A stretch of 64,000 nucleotides of DNA, from assembly GCA_963785075.1 (NCBI GenBank), contig CAWATW010000006.1:248001-312000 (forward strand), read 5' to 3'. The stretch comes from JAOUGY01 sp963785075 (GTDB lineage: Bacteria > Actinomycetota > Acidimicrobiia > Spongiisociales > ZC4RG35). The stretch's first letter is position 1, and each line of letters begins with the position of its first letter. The position numbers were made by a program, and so were the translations under genes. Shown one piece after another: positions 50,729 to 59,871 of the stretch. Under the pieces are notes generated by a model, which was not told the origin of the DNA, searched no databases, and was given only the letters and a program-made list of their open reading frames with translations.

Positions 50729-52420
50729 TCACTCGTTGCCGCAGCCGGCCTTCCAGTCGGGGAACTCCTGGCCTGGCTTCGGCGTCGCCGAGGTCCACCC
50801 GTCGTAGAACGGGGCGATGTCGCGCGTACCCGAGCTCGTGATCTCGAAGGCGTTCCCCGATGCGTCCTGAACCCTGATGATCGAGTTCGGATGCATGTTG
50901 CGGGTGTCGAAGTCGCCGGCAGCGAGGTCGCACCGGACGAAGTCGTACCAACCGTGTTGCCGATCGTCGTCGGCGACGAGGATCTGGCCGGCGAACTCGC
51001 AGTCGAGATAGAGCGTGAACATCGTGGGCGGAAGGTTGTGATCGAACAGCCACAGCGGTGTCGGATCGTCGAACACCGTCCCCTCGAAGCTCAGCCGCTC
51101 CTTGGTGAGGTTCCGCTCCGGGACCGTCGTCTGCGCGTTCTGCTCGGCCGGTCCACCATTGCCGAAGAACAGGCAATTCCGATAGTGGTATCCACGATTG
51201 TTGTACGCACCGTGCTTGATCGCCCCAACCCCATTGTTGAAGCTGACGAATCGGTCGATGCCATGCCGTTCGCTCGCCGTGTTCTGCCAGACGAATATTC
51301 CGTACTCACGGCTGTTGTGGGTCATGTTGTCCTCGAAGATCCACGGACTCGTCTGTGAGTTGGCCTTCGAGGGCCAGTGATAGCCGGATGTGCGAACACC
51401 ACCGCCCACTCCGACCGCCACGCAGTTGCGGACGGTGTTGTTGGTGCCGGCGCCCATCAGGAACGCCGACAGCTCATTGGGGCGGGTGACCGGATCATTG
51501 AGGTCGGCCCGGTGCACATCGGCGGCGATGCATCGGTCGTAGACGACGTCATGGGTGTTGTTGATCTCGTTGTCGAAGTCCCCTTCGGGCGGGAGATCCC
51601 ACCAATAGGCGTCGGCTTCGATGTCGTAGGCAACGCAGTCGCGGAGCGTCACGCCATGGGTCCCGTGCACCACGAAAGCGTGGTGGTACGCGTGGTGGAC
51701 GACCGTACCTTCGATGATGCTGCCTCGGGCACGTTCTCCCATGAGGTGGAAGTGGATGGGGTAGAACCCGACCTCATCGGGATCGCCCACGTACCGGACC
51801 TCGGCGTAGTTGAAGGTCTGCACGCCGCTGCCCATCACCATCACGCGGCCCATGGGCGTTGCTTCGGTCCCTTCGATGACGACGTTGCGGGTGAGGTTCA
51901 TGACCTCGGCCTTGAAGGTGCCGTGGCGGTTGCTGATCGAGGGGACCGAACCACCCTTGGTGAAGGACCGGAATGTGTAGTCGCCCGGGTTGATGGGCGC
52001 CACGATGAGTGTGTCCGAGGACCGCCACGTGGCGTCGTCGCCGGTGCGGTTCCAACCGACCTTCTTCGTGCCGTGGATGTCGACCCGGCCGTTGTTCACG
52101 ACCATGATCGATCCACCGCCGGTGAAGCGGATCTTGTGGACCACGTCCGCACTGGCAGGACGCATCCGCAGCGTTCCCTCGACGAGGAGGGTCGTGTCGG
52201 TGTTGCCGGTGAGTGTGAGGGTGGTCGAGGTGTTCGGATCGAACTCGAGCACGTCGCCGGCATCGACCGTCCTCGACGACGCCGTCACGTCACCGGAGAT
52301 GGTCTCGGTGGCGGCGAGTGCAGGTTGCGGGCGGCTGACCGTGAGACCGACCGGGATACCGGCGGCGGCGGCCGCCATTCCGGCCCGCTTCACGAATTGG
52401 CGGCGAGAGATCATGCCCAT
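50729..52420 (-). CDS. Tat-exported G8/CEMIP-like parallel beta-helix protein
   Basis: A 563-residue protein with a twin-arginine signal (SRRQFVKRAG, residues 5-14). Residues 50-125 look like a G8 domain (LLVEGTLRM, NGRVDIHGTKKVGWNR). Residues 180-480 are a right-handed beta-helix. The stretch at 219-275 (FYPIHFHLMGERARG, then VHHAYHHAFVVHGTHG and DCVAYDIEADAYWWD) closely parallels the YPIHFH...HH...VHGT/SNG region of animal CEMIP and TMEM2 hyaluronan-binding or degrading proteins, by memory. A polysaccharide depolymerase or binding role outside the cell is inferred. It is coupled to the SLH-like gene upstream (1-base gap). Confidence 0.78.
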   Translation of the reverse strand: MGMISRRQFVKRAGMAAAAAGIPVGLTVSRPQPALAATETISGDVTASSRTVDAGDVLEFDPNTSTTLTLTGNTDTTLLVEGTLRMRPASADVVHKIRFTGGGSIMVVNNGRVDIHGTKKVGWNRTGDDATWRSSDTLIVAPINPGDYTFRSFTKGGSVPSISNRHGTFKAEVMNLTRNVVIEGTEATPMGRVMVMGSGVQTFNYAEVRYVGDPDEVGFYPIHFHLMGERARGSIIEGTVVHHAYHHAFVVHGTHGVTLRDCVAYDIEADAYWWDLPPEGDFDNEINNTHDVVYDRCIAADVHRADLNDPVTRPNELSAFLMGAGTNNTVRNCVAVGVGGGVRTSGYHWPSKANSQTSPWIFEDNMTHNSREYGIFVWQNTASERHGIDRFVSFNNGVGAIKHGAYNNRGYHYRNCLFFGNGGPAEQNAQTTVPERNLTKERLSFEGTVFDDPTPLWLFDHNLPPTMFTLYLDCEFAGQILVADDDRQHGWYDFVRCDLAAGDFDTRNMHPNSIIRVQDASGNAFEITSSGTRDIAPFYDGWTSATPKPGQEFPDWKAGCGNE

Positions 52421-52421
52421 C

Positions 52422-53084
52422 TCAAGCCCCTTTGCATCCGAGGTGGTCGAGTGCCCGAACCAGGAAGGAAGCCATCTGCTCCCTCGTCACCAGATCATCT
52501 GGGCAGAACTCGGTGTCGGTGCACCCTTTGGCGATCCCTGCGGCGGCCAAGGCGTTGATGTCACCCTGGAACACCGATGCGGAGTCATCGGAGAAGGCGT
52601 CGGGTCCATTCGGCAGCTCGAGGGTGCGGACCAGGAAGGCCGCCATCTGGCCACGCGTGATGTCGTCTTCCGTGCAGTACTGCGTGCTGGACGGGGGGTT
52701 GCACCCGTTGGTGATCCCGACTCCGGTGATCGAGTTGATGTCGGCTTCGAAGACCGACGTGTCGTCGTCGAAGAAGTAGTCGTATTGCGAGGTCGGCGTC
52801 CGGAACGAGCGCCGCATGAAGGCTGCCATCTGGCCCCGTGTCACGTTGTCCCTCGGACAGAACAGGTCGTTCGCCGGCGGATTGCAGCCGGTGGTGATGC
52901 CCCAATCGGCGATCAACGCGATGTCGGCCGCATGCACCGAGCCGGTCGTGTCACCGAAGGGAGACACCTGCGCTGTCGCCGGGGTCGGCGGTTGTATCGC
53001 AAGCAGCACGAACATCATCACCCAGAACACGACCCCGCGTGGGGCCGTGGAACGGAGCGGTTCTTCCACCATCACAGCTTCCAT
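52422..53084 (-). CDS. Secreted protein of three SLH-like repeats
   Basis: A 220-residue protein with a signal segment (VVFWVMMFVLLAI... ending ATAQ) and three SLH-like repeats filling the rest. The first two have the GCNPP/(F/Y)C pair; the last reads GCTDTEFCP. There is no other domain, so it may be a surface anchor or scaffold. The ATG at 53084 has GAGG upstream; longer frames add unlikely sequence. It is one base upstream of the CEMIP-like gene, suggesting the two work together at the surface. Confidence 0.8.
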   Translation of the reverse strand: MEAVMVEEPLRSTAPRGVVFWVMMFVLLAIQPPTPATAQVSPFGDTTGSVHAADIALIADWGITTGCNPPANDLFCPRDNVTRGQMAAFMRRSFRTPTSQYDYFFDDDTSVFEADINSITGVGITNGCNPPSSTQYCTEDDITRGQMAAFLVRTLELPNGPDAFSDDSASVFQGDINALAAAGIAKGCTDTEFCPDDLVTREQMASFLVRALDHLGCKGA

Positions 53085-53332
53085 CCCATTCCTCGTCGTT
53101 CGCTTCTCTCGATCCATCATCCAGAGACCGCATCCCCACCATCGACCACTCCCATGGCCGCCATCACCGTATCGGCATCTGGTTGCGCGAAGCCCCAAGG
53201 CGTCGTTAAGCCACAGATAAGCGATTCGGCTTCACCCCTTCCGGATCTGGCCACGCCCTTTAGAGTGCTGCTTCGGGTTGGGTCAGGGCGATTCCGCAGG
53301 GGCAAACAGTTGACAGGGGAGAGAAGACTCAT

Positions 53333-53359
53333 GGCGCAGCATTCAGGCAACGCTGCGCC
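53333..53359 (-). terminator. Possible terminator hairpin at the end of the GNAT gene
   Basis: An 8-base inverted repeat (GGCGCAGC and complement, 11-base loop) contains the stop codon of the GNAT gene in its loop and is followed, on the minus strand, by a pyrimidine-rich stretch. The tail is not a clean T-run, so the call is tentative. Confidence 0.35.
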
Positions 53360-53963
53360 GCAGCGTCATCGAGGAGCCAAGGCGAACACCGAGCTGCGCC
53401 CCCGATCGAGTGAACCCGAGCCCTTGGAGCAGCGCATGCATGGTCTCGTTGTCGATGGCAACCAGACCTCGGACCCGCTCGTACCCTGCCTCACCGGCGG
53501 CCAGCACCGAGGCGATCATGACCCTGGGTGCATAACCCCTGATGCGGTATTCGTCGTCGACAACGATCTGATTGAGATAGGCCGTGGTGCCGTCTGGACG
53601 ACTCAAAGCGCCGAAGTGGCGATCCGGATGCCCCGTGGTGTTGACCCACTGCAGCCCAACAGGGGTGCCGTCCGGGGCGGCCGCCCACACACAGATGTTG
53701 CCCGCAGCGAGGCGTCCCGCGTGGTCGTGTTCTGGAGCCAAGAGCGGCGCCAGCGTCTCGAGGTCCTCGACCACTGCGTGCCTGATCGCCTTGTCCTTGC
53801 GGACGAAGTCCATTGCGGTCCCGCGTTCGTACGCAACGATGTGATATCTGCCCAGCACCATGAGAGTCGCGTCAGGATAGAGCCCGATTCGTCCCTTTCC
53901 AGAGGGGAGCTCAGTCGTGCCGTCGCCTGACCTCGTCCTCGCACCCCACGATTCGCGTATCAC
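53343..53963 (-). CDS. GNAT-family acetyltransferase
   Basis: Up to 206 residues. The GNAT core starts at IRHAVVEDLETLAPLL; YLNQIVVDDEYRIRGYAPRVM is the acetyl-CoA-binding beta4-alpha3 segment, and ALLQGLGFTRSG the C-terminal part. The start is uncertain: from 53963 it overlaps the divergent FemAB-like gene by 47 bases, while the ATG at 53861 avoids that but drops an N-terminal GRIGLYPD segment that looks real. Other GNAT or FemAB-type genes in this locus suggest a sugar-modifying acyltransferase. Confidence 0.75.
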   Translation of the reverse strand: MIRESWGARTRSGDGTTELPSGKGRIGLYPDATLMVLGRYHIVAYERGTAMDFVRKDKAIRHAVVEDLETLAPLLAPEHDHAGRLAAGNICVWAAAPDGTPVGLQWVNTTGHPDRHFGALSRPDGTTAYLNQIVVDDEYRIRGYAPRVMIASVLAAGEAGYERVRGLVAIDNETMHALLQGLGFTRSGAQLGVRLGSSMTLRRSVA

Positions 53964-54975
53964 CGGTCTGGTTCCGGCTTGGGACGCCTGCGCGGAGTCG
54001 ACGGGAGGATCGTTCTTTCAGACGGGCACCTGGACGCTGGCATGGTGGGAGCATCTGGCCGGTCGACCTGAGACGAATGTGGCGTTCTGGACCGACGGAA
54101 GGGGGTCCGTCACCACGATCGCTGCCGTGTCCAAGATCGAGCGACCGTTGTTTCGCGGATCCGGTCCCAAGGTGACGATGTGGGCGAACACCGGAAGCGG
54201 TGCGGGTGCAGGCGATCATCTGGGTTGGACCAGCACCGAGTCGTCGCAGGAGGACGTCATCCGGTGGATCCTCGAGACCACCCGTGGTCCGGTGATGCTG
54301 TCCAACCTGGCTCCCGGTCGGACCGCCGGGCTCCAGGCCGCGGGATTCGAACGGTTCGAGGAGTCACCGACCCTCGCTGCCACCCTGGGCACGGGTGAGG
54401 GATGGTTTCCGGGATCGAACGACTTCCGCAAGAAACTCAGATACGCGAGACGTCAACTGGAGAAGCTCGGCGTGGAACTCGAGATGGTGGGGCGTTCAGC
54501 GATCGATCGGACACTGTTTGCTCGCCTGCTCGATCTTCACGCGGTCCGAAGCGAGAGCATGGGGTGGTCGAGCCACTTCGACGAGGCTCGCCTCGACTTC
54601 CACATGCAGTTGATCTCGTCGGGCGCGGACACGAGAGGGCCCATGGCCTGCGTCGCCCGTCAGGGGGACAAGGTGGTGGGGGTGCTCTACGGATTCCGAT
54701 TCGGCGACACGTTCGCCTACTACCAGACCGGTTGGTCGAAGGAGTTCGTCAAGCAGAGCCTGGGGTCGGTGCTGGTCGCCACCACGATGGAGTGGGCGGC
54801 AGGCGAAGGCCTTTCCACGTTCGATTTCCTGCGCGGAGACGACGAGTACAAGCGACGCTTCGGCGCCGAGCCACACACCGACGAGACGTGGCTGCTCGAC
54901 CGAGGGCTGGCGGGGAAAGCCTTGAAGGCACGACAGGCGGCCGCGGACATGCTCCGCAGACGGAGCGCCACATGA
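53917..54975 (+). CDS. FemAB/CelD-like GNAT acyltransferase
   Basis: A 352-residue protein with a double-GNAT (BioF2-like/FemAB) layout: FFQTGTWTLAWWEHL in the N-terminal part, DFRKKLRYARRQLEK mid-protein and GFRFGDTFAYYQTGWSKEF near the C-terminal core, ending with FDFLRGDDEYKRRFG. Proteins of this kind transfer acyl or aminoacyl groups and are frequent in exopolysaccharide loci. GTG at 53917 has a GAGGGGAG ribosome site. It overlaps the downstream sulfotransferase gene by ATGA. Confidence 0.85.
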   Translation: MPSPDLVLAPHDSRITGLVPAWDACAESTGGSFFQTGTWTLAWWEHLAGRPETNVAFWTDGRGSVTTIAAVSKIERPLFRGSGPKVTMWANTGSGAGAGDHLGWTSTESSQEDVIRWILETTRGPVMLSNLAPGRTAGLQAAGFERFEESPTLAATLGTGEGWFPGSNDFRKKLRYARRQLEKLGVELEMVGRSAIDRTLFARLLDLHAVRSESMGWSSHFDEARLDFHMQLISSGADTRGPMACVARQGDKVVGVLYGFRFGDTFAYYQTGWSKEFVKQSLGSVLVATTMEWAAGEGLSTFDFLRGDDEYKRRFGAEPHTDETWLLDRGLAGKALKARQAAADMLRRRSAT

Positions 54976-55841
54976 ACCCCCGTGCCTTGGCAAAGCAAGC
55001 CGTCAGGACGGTTCAGCGGGCGGGGCTGCTCGTCTCCTCGCCCGAGCGGGCGATGATTCGTCGTGGGATTCTCAATGCGGATCGCCTCAGACTCCCCGAC
55101 TTCCTCGGGCTGGGGGCACCCAAGTCCGGTTCGACCTGGCTCCATCACAACCTGGATGCACATCCAGACGTCTTCGTGCCGCCCGAGAAGGAACTGCACT
55201 ACTTCTGCCACTTCCATCACCGGAGCATCCGCTGGTATGCCGGCAAGTTTCAAGCCGCGGGTGACCGAGTCTGCGGCGAGATCACGCCGAACTACGCGTC
55301 GCTGAGCGATGAGCTCATAGACGAGGTCGCCGACCTGATGCCGGAAGCCAGGTTGCTGCTCATGATGAGACATCCGGTCGAACGGGCTTGGTCGCATGCC
55401 CAGATGAATCTGGGGCGGCAACAGGGACGCGCCGTCGATCAGGTTCCACGGGCGGAGTACGTCGCCCACTTCCGCTCCGTTCACAGCATCGAGTCGGGCG
55501 ACTACACGGCGATCATCGATCGATGGACCCGCCGTTACCCCGCCAATCGATTGTGGTTGGGAACGTACGACCGAATGGTGAGCGACCCGAAGGGCCTCCT
55601 CACCTCGGTCTTCGAGTTCCTCGGCGTCGAGAGCGACGTCGATTGGTCCGCTTTCCCCGCTTCGACGGTGATCGACCGAGGGCGGCCGGGCTCGGATGAT
55701 CTCGTCGGCCGACGAGGGGGCGGCTCTGAACTTCCGGAGGAACTCGCAAACGAGCTGTGGGAGATCTGGACTCCCAGAATCGCCGCGCTCCGCGTGCGCT
55801 ACCCGGAGCTCGCCACAGAGTGGGCCCACCGAACCGTCTGA
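54972..55841 (+). CDS. Sulfotransferase
   Basis: A 289-residue sulfotransferase. The 5'-phosphosulfate loop is GLGAPKSGSTWLHHNL, the 3'-phosphate motif LLLMMRHPVERAWSHAQMN, and KELHYFCHF after the loop marks the heparan-sulfotransferase-like group. It is the third sulfotransferase in the window and shares an operon with the FemAB-like gene, so sulfation and acylation of the same glycan are plausible. Confidence 0.9.
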   Translation: MNPRALAKQAVRTVQRAGLLVSSPERAMIRRGILNADRLRLPDFLGLGAPKSGSTWLHHNLDAHPDVFVPPEKELHYFCHFHHRSIRWYAGKFQAAGDRVCGEITPNYASLSDELIDEVADLMPEARLLLMMRHPVERAWSHAQMNLGRQQGRAVDQVPRAEYVAHFRSVHSIESGDYTAIIDRWTRRYPANRLWLGTYDRMVSDPKGLLTSVFEFLGVESDVDWSAFPASTVIDRGRPGSDDLVGRRGGGSELPEELANELWEIWTPRIAALRVRYPELATEWAHRTV

Positions 55842-55874
55842 GGATTCAGAGCCCGAGAACGGTGCCGCGCCGGC

Positions 55875-57026
55875 TCATATCCCGAGTACGTCCAGATACA
55901 TTCGCTCGAGCCGCTTCGTCACGTCTTCGATCCGGTAGTTGGTCTCGATCTCCTGTCTGGCGGCGGCGGCCAGCTTGTGTCGGGCCTCTGCGTCGTCGAG
56001 CAGGCCGGTCACGGAGTCGGCCAGATCGGAAGCATCTGCCGCTCGGAACATGACGCCGGTACGGCCCGGCTCGATGATCTCGTCGAACGGAGGGGCATCG
56101 GAGACGGCGCACACCGCCGCCTGGGCAGCCATCGCCTCCAGAAGCGACACCCCGAGACCCTCGAACAACGACGGGAACACGAAGACATCGGCTGCCGCCA
56201 ACAGCCGAGGGACGTCGTCGCGAACGCCCAGGAAGCGGACGTGACGCTCGAGACCCAGGCTATGGACGAGATCACGAAGCTGCCTGCTCGAGTTTCCGTC
56301 GCGCCCTGCAAACACCGCTACGACGTCTGGATGGCGAGCGGCGATCGCGGGCAGGGCCTCGAGCAGGTACCGCTGCCCCTTCTGCGGCTCCTGGCGTGCC
56401 ACGTTCAACAGCATCGGTGCCGACCCGTCCACGCCGATCGACGCCCGGACCGCCGCTCGATCGACCGTGTCGCGCTCGAAGAGTTCGAGGTCGATCCCCC
56501 GCGGGATGACCAGCAGCCGTTCAGGCTCGATTCCGACGTTGTTCTGCCAGGACCGGGCGACCGCCTGTGTCAGCGCATGGAAGCGCGCCACCGGTCTCAT
56601 CGTGATCCGGTCGATGATCCGATGCATCCCCAGCTTCAACCGGTTCACCGACGGGTTGTCGATCGTCCGCACCGGGTCATGGCTGATGTTCACCAGGCTC
56701 TCGACGACCGGTATGCCGCGCCGCCATCCGACGAGCCTCGACGCCAAGGCGGCCTCGGCCAGGGAGCAGTGGATGAGATCGGGCCGCCGATCCGCGACGA
56801 ACGCGTCGAGCGCCCTGACGATCTCCCACCTACCGGGGCTGGCACCGATCGGGAACAACCCATGCTTGGCGACGTCCGGAAGCGGGTCGGTGTCGTCCCT
56901 GCGGAAGATGTAGGCGACCTCGTGAGAGAGATCGGGATGATCGAACATCCGAAGGTTCGTGTAGAGCTGGTTCTCCGCCCCGCCCGAGGTCCCGAACCGG
57001 TTGATGACATGCAGGACGCGTGCCAT
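55875..57026 (-). CDS. GT4-family glycosyltransferase
   Basis: A 383-residue GT-B enzyme. VLHVINRFGTSGGAENQLY opens the N-terminal domain, VARQEPQKGQRYLLEA the donor domain, and FEGLGVSLLEAMAAQAAVC is the E-x7-E motif. It lies one base after the deacetylase gene on the minus strand and is convergent with the sulfotransferase gene. It presumably adds one sugar of the repeat unit. Confidence 0.9.
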   Translation of the reverse strand: MARVLHVINRFGTSGGAENQLYTNLRMFDHPDLSHEVAYIFRRDDTDPLPDVAKHGLFPIGASPGRWEIVRALDAFVADRRPDLIHCSLAEAALASRLVGWRRGIPVVESLVNISHDPVRTIDNPSVNRLKLGMHRIIDRITMRPVARFHALTQAVARSWQNNVGIEPERLLVIPRGIDLELFERDTVDRAAVRASIGVDGSAPMLLNVARQEPQKGQRYLLEALPAIAARHPDVVAVFAGRDGNSSRQLRDLVHSLGLERHVRFLGVRDDVPRLLAAADVFVFPSLFEGLGVSLLEAMAAQAAVCAVSDAPPFDEIIEPGRTGVMFRAADASDLADSVTGLLDDAEARHKLAAAARQEIETNYRIEDVTKRLERMYLDVLGI

Positions 57027-57027
57027 C

Positions 57028-57864
57028 TCAGGGCCCCGTGTAGCCGGCGAGGCGTCGTCGGATCATGTCCTCGAGGCGGAACCCACCACGAAGCCGCGGC
57101 CGAAAGAAGGTCCATCCATCGGACAGCTGGACGGGTAGACGGGGGATGGCGTGGGGAGGCGCAAACCGGCTGGTGGCGCATCCCGCCACCGTCGCCGACA
57201 CGTATGCCTGCTTGATGACCCGATCGGCGTCCGGCGACCAATACCCCCACGGATACGTGAAGTGCTGAGGCCGGGCGCCTGTTCTTTCTTCGATCAGAGC
57301 ATTCGAAGTACCCACCTCGTGTTCGATCTCATCGGGCGAGATGAGCCGCAGGTCAGGATGGGTGTGGGTATGGGCACCCAGCGTCACGAGACCAGAGGCG
57401 AGCATGTCACCGACCGCGTCCCATTCGACCGGCGTCGAACGCCCGTCCTCTCTGAGAGGAACCCTGGACTCGATGGGGTTCGAAGTCAGATAGAGGACGA
57501 ACGGCAGGTCGAGCTCGCGCAGGAGTGGGAACCCGTTCTCGTACATGTCCTGATACCCGTCGTCGAAGGTGATCACGTACGAGGTCTGCGGGGAGTCCGG
57601 ATTGGCAAGGACGTCCTCGAGGCTCCGGACCTGGCCGGATTCAGCCAGCCACCGCATCTGCCGTTCGAACGCATCGCCGTCCAGGTCCATCTCGACACCG
57701 TTGCCCGCGTCGACCTGGTGATAGATGAGCAACCGAGCCCCTTCGAGCTGAGGAGCGAGCCGGTCGGTCACAGCCGAGAGACCCTTGAGGGCTTGGCGTG
57801 CGAGCCGCTTCGGATCGAAGTTCGATGACCTGGAGCGAACGGATGCGTCGATTGATCCCACCAT
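57028..57864 (-). CDS. Polysaccharide deacetylase (NodB/CE4-like)
   Basis: A 278-residue protein with the NodB-type motifs YVITFDDGYQDMYENGF (Asp pair), GAHTHTHPDL (metal His) and HFTYPWGYWSPD (the Tyr/Pro motif). It should deacetylate an N-acetylhexosamine in the glycan. No clear signal peptide is visible. It is followed by the GT4 gene after one base and preceded by the CapD-type dehydratase, consistent with one glycan operon. Confidence 0.88.
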   Translation of the reverse strand: MVGSIDASVRSRSSNFDPKRLARQALKGLSAVTDRLAPQLEGARLLIYHQVDAGNGVEMDLDGDAFERQMRWLAESGQVRSLEDVLANPDSPQTSYVITFDDGYQDMYENGFPLLRELDLPFVLYLTSNPIESRVPLREDGRSTPVEWDAVGDMLASGLVTLGAHTHTHPDLRLISPDEIEHEVGTSNALIEERTGARPQHFTYPWGYWSPDADRVIKQAYVSATVAGCATSRFAPPHAIPRLPVQLSDGWTFFRPRLRGGFRLEDMIRRRLAGYTGP

Positions 57865-57930
57865 GCTGTCAGTGTGACCCGGGTTGGCCCAGAAGCAAGC
57901 TGGACTGGCCTCGGAGAGTCCTCGCCGAGC

Positions 57931-59871
57931 TCAGTTCCAGCTGATCGCCTGTTCGGGCTCGAGCTCGCGGAGGTCGACGACCTCGTCGCTGCCGCTCATG
58001 GCAGCGACGACCTTGACGCTGTCGACGAGCTGCTCGCGACGCTCGCCCTTCGCCATGTCGGCGAGATCACGAATGGCCTCGAACAGCGCCAACGGGCCTG
58101 GAGCCGACGGCCGGGCGAGATTGATCTTCGGATGGTCGCTGGGCAACAAGGGCATTTCGGAGAGGATCTCGGCCAGCTTCTCCCCCGGGCGGATACCGGT
58201 GACCGACACCTCGATATCGCGTCCAGGCACGAGCCCTGCGAGGCGGATCATCCGCCGAGCCAAATCCATCACCTTTACGGGTTCTCCCATGTCGAGCACG
58301 AAGACCTCGCCTCCTTCGGCGAGCGTCGCCGACTGGAGCACCAACTGCACGGCCTCCGGGACGGTCATGAAGAATCGCGTCATCGCTGGGTCGGTGATCG
58401 TGACGGGGCCACCAGAGTGGATCTGGTGCACGAACGTCGGCACCACACTGCCTCGTGATCCGAGTACATTTCCGAACCGGACCGCCGTGTAGACGCAACC
58501 GTCTCGTCGCTGATTGGCGAGCTGGGTGAGCATTTCGGCGACCCGCTTGGTTGCGCCCATCACACTCGACGGCTCGACAGCCTTGTCGGTCGAGATGAGC
58601 ACGAATCGGTCTGCACCCACCTTGGAAACAGCGTCGATGACGTTCTTGGTCCCCAGCACGTTGGTGAACACAGCCTCTTCCGGGAAATGCTCGAGCACCG
58701 GCACGTGTTTGAGGGCGGCAGCGTGGAACACCACCTCGGGACACTGCTCCACCATCACCCGGACCACCTTCTCGGCATCGCGGATGTCACACAGCACCGG
58801 ATGGATCACTCCGTCCTTGTTCCCCACCCTGAGAATCGTCTCGTGGAGATGGGTCTCGTCGTTGTCGAGGGCGATCACGGCGGCCGGATCGAAGGCGCTC
58901 ACCTGTCGGACGATCTCGGACCCGATCGACCCACCGGCACCGGTGACCAGCACCCTGCGTCCCTTGACGAGCCGTTCGACGTCGCCCAGGTCGGTGGCGA
59001 TCTCCGGTCGTGGGAGGAGATCCTGGAACTCGATGTCACGTATGTCGATCGGCGACTCGGCACCATCGAGCACGGACCCTGCGCCCGGAGCAACCCTGAG
59101 CCGCACATCGACCGACGTGCAGACGTCGACGACCCGTCTGATCAGGTCGCTCTCGACCTCTCCGGCCACCACGACCTGTTGTGCATTGTGCTGGCGGACG
59201 AGCGCCGGGAGTTCTTCGAGGCTGCCGAGGATGGGAAGGCCTGCAAGCCGACGATGAGTGAGCGCACGCCCGGGAGACACGAATCCGGCGATCTCGGCGT
59301 TCTGACCCAGGCGGAGCACCTCCCGCACGAAGTCCGCAGCGGACTTTCCGTCACCGACCACCAACGTGACCGGGTGATCGGCGGCGATCGCCCGACGAAG
59401 CGAGAACAGCCGTGAACGGAACCGGATCAGGCCCATCCCGGCGAGCACCAGGAAGCTTCCGACGATCGCAACGCCGTAAGGAAAGCGCCGAGGGCCATCG
59501 GTGATGGCGTCGGCCAGAGGGGTCACGACGAGAACGATCACGCCTGCCGCCGCAATGTTCGAGATGATCACTTTGCGCGCCTCAGAGATCGAGGCGTACT
59601 CCCACATGTGTCCGTACGTGCCGGTTGCGAGGTTTGCGAGGAGATGGACGGCGACGAGGATCGGAAGGATCCGGCCGAGTCCAGTCCAGAACAGCGCCGG
59701 ACGCTCGACTGCACCGTCGAGCATTCTCAATGCAGTGGCCATCGTGTACCCGGCGACGATGATGAACACGTCGACGACAGCAAATGAGATGTCCGCTCGC
59801 AGCCGCAACGCAGCCTGAAGCGCCCGGCTCCAGACGCGACCTGCGAAACCCTTCGAAGCGGTGTCCCCCAT
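57931..59871 (-). CDS. CapD/FlaA1-type membrane NDP-sugar 4,6-dehydratase/epimerase
   Basis: A 646-residue protein with four N-terminal membrane helices, a first Rossmann-like domain (VTLVVGDGKSAADFV) and a C-terminal short-chain dehydrogenase domain (VLVTGAGGSIGSEIV, STDKAVEPSSVMGATKRVAE with the Lys of the active site). CapD, PglF and WbpM proteins convert UDP-GlcNAc to a 4-keto-6-deoxy sugar. This would feed the glycan with a diamino- or N-acetyl-deoxy sugar. ATG at 59871 is chosen because it starts just before the membrane region; TTG or GTG starts up to 59961 are possible. Confidence 0.92.
   Translation of the reverse strand: MGDTASKGFAGRVWSRALQAALRLRADISFAVVDVFIIVAGYTMATALRMLDGAVERPALFWTGLGRILPILVAVHLLANLATGTYGHMWEYASISEARKVIISNIAAAGVIVLVVTPLADAITDGPRRFPYGVAIVGSFLVLAGMGLIRFRSRLFSLRRAIAADHPVTLVVGDGKSAADFVREVLRLGQNAEIAGFVSPGRALTHRRLAGLPILGSLEELPALVRQHNAQQVVVAGEVESDLIRRVVDVCTSVDVRLRVAPGAGSVLDGAESPIDIRDIEFQDLLPRPEIATDLGDVERLVKGRRVLVTGAGGSIGSEIVRQVSAFDPAAVIALDNDETHLHETILRVGNKDGVIHPVLCDIRDAEKVVRVMVEQCPEVVFHAAALKHVPVLEHFPEEAVFTNVLGTKNVIDAVSKVGADRFVLISTDKAVEPSSVMGATKRVAEMLTQLANQRRDGCVYTAVRFGNVLGSRGSVVPTFVHQIHSGGPVTITDPAMTRFFMTVPEAVQLVLQSATLAEGGEVFVLDMGEPVKVMDLARRMIRLAGLVPGRDIEVSVTGIRPGEKLAEILSEMPLLPSDHPKINLARPSAPGPLALFEAIRDLADMAKGERREQLVDSVKVVAAMSGSDEVVDLRELEPEQAISWN

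Noticed and set aside
53331..53930. Plus-strand frame with a good ribosome site (GGGGAGAGAAG) before ATG 53331
   Set aside because: It is antisense to the GNAT gene and its translation resembles nothing; the site is probably chance.
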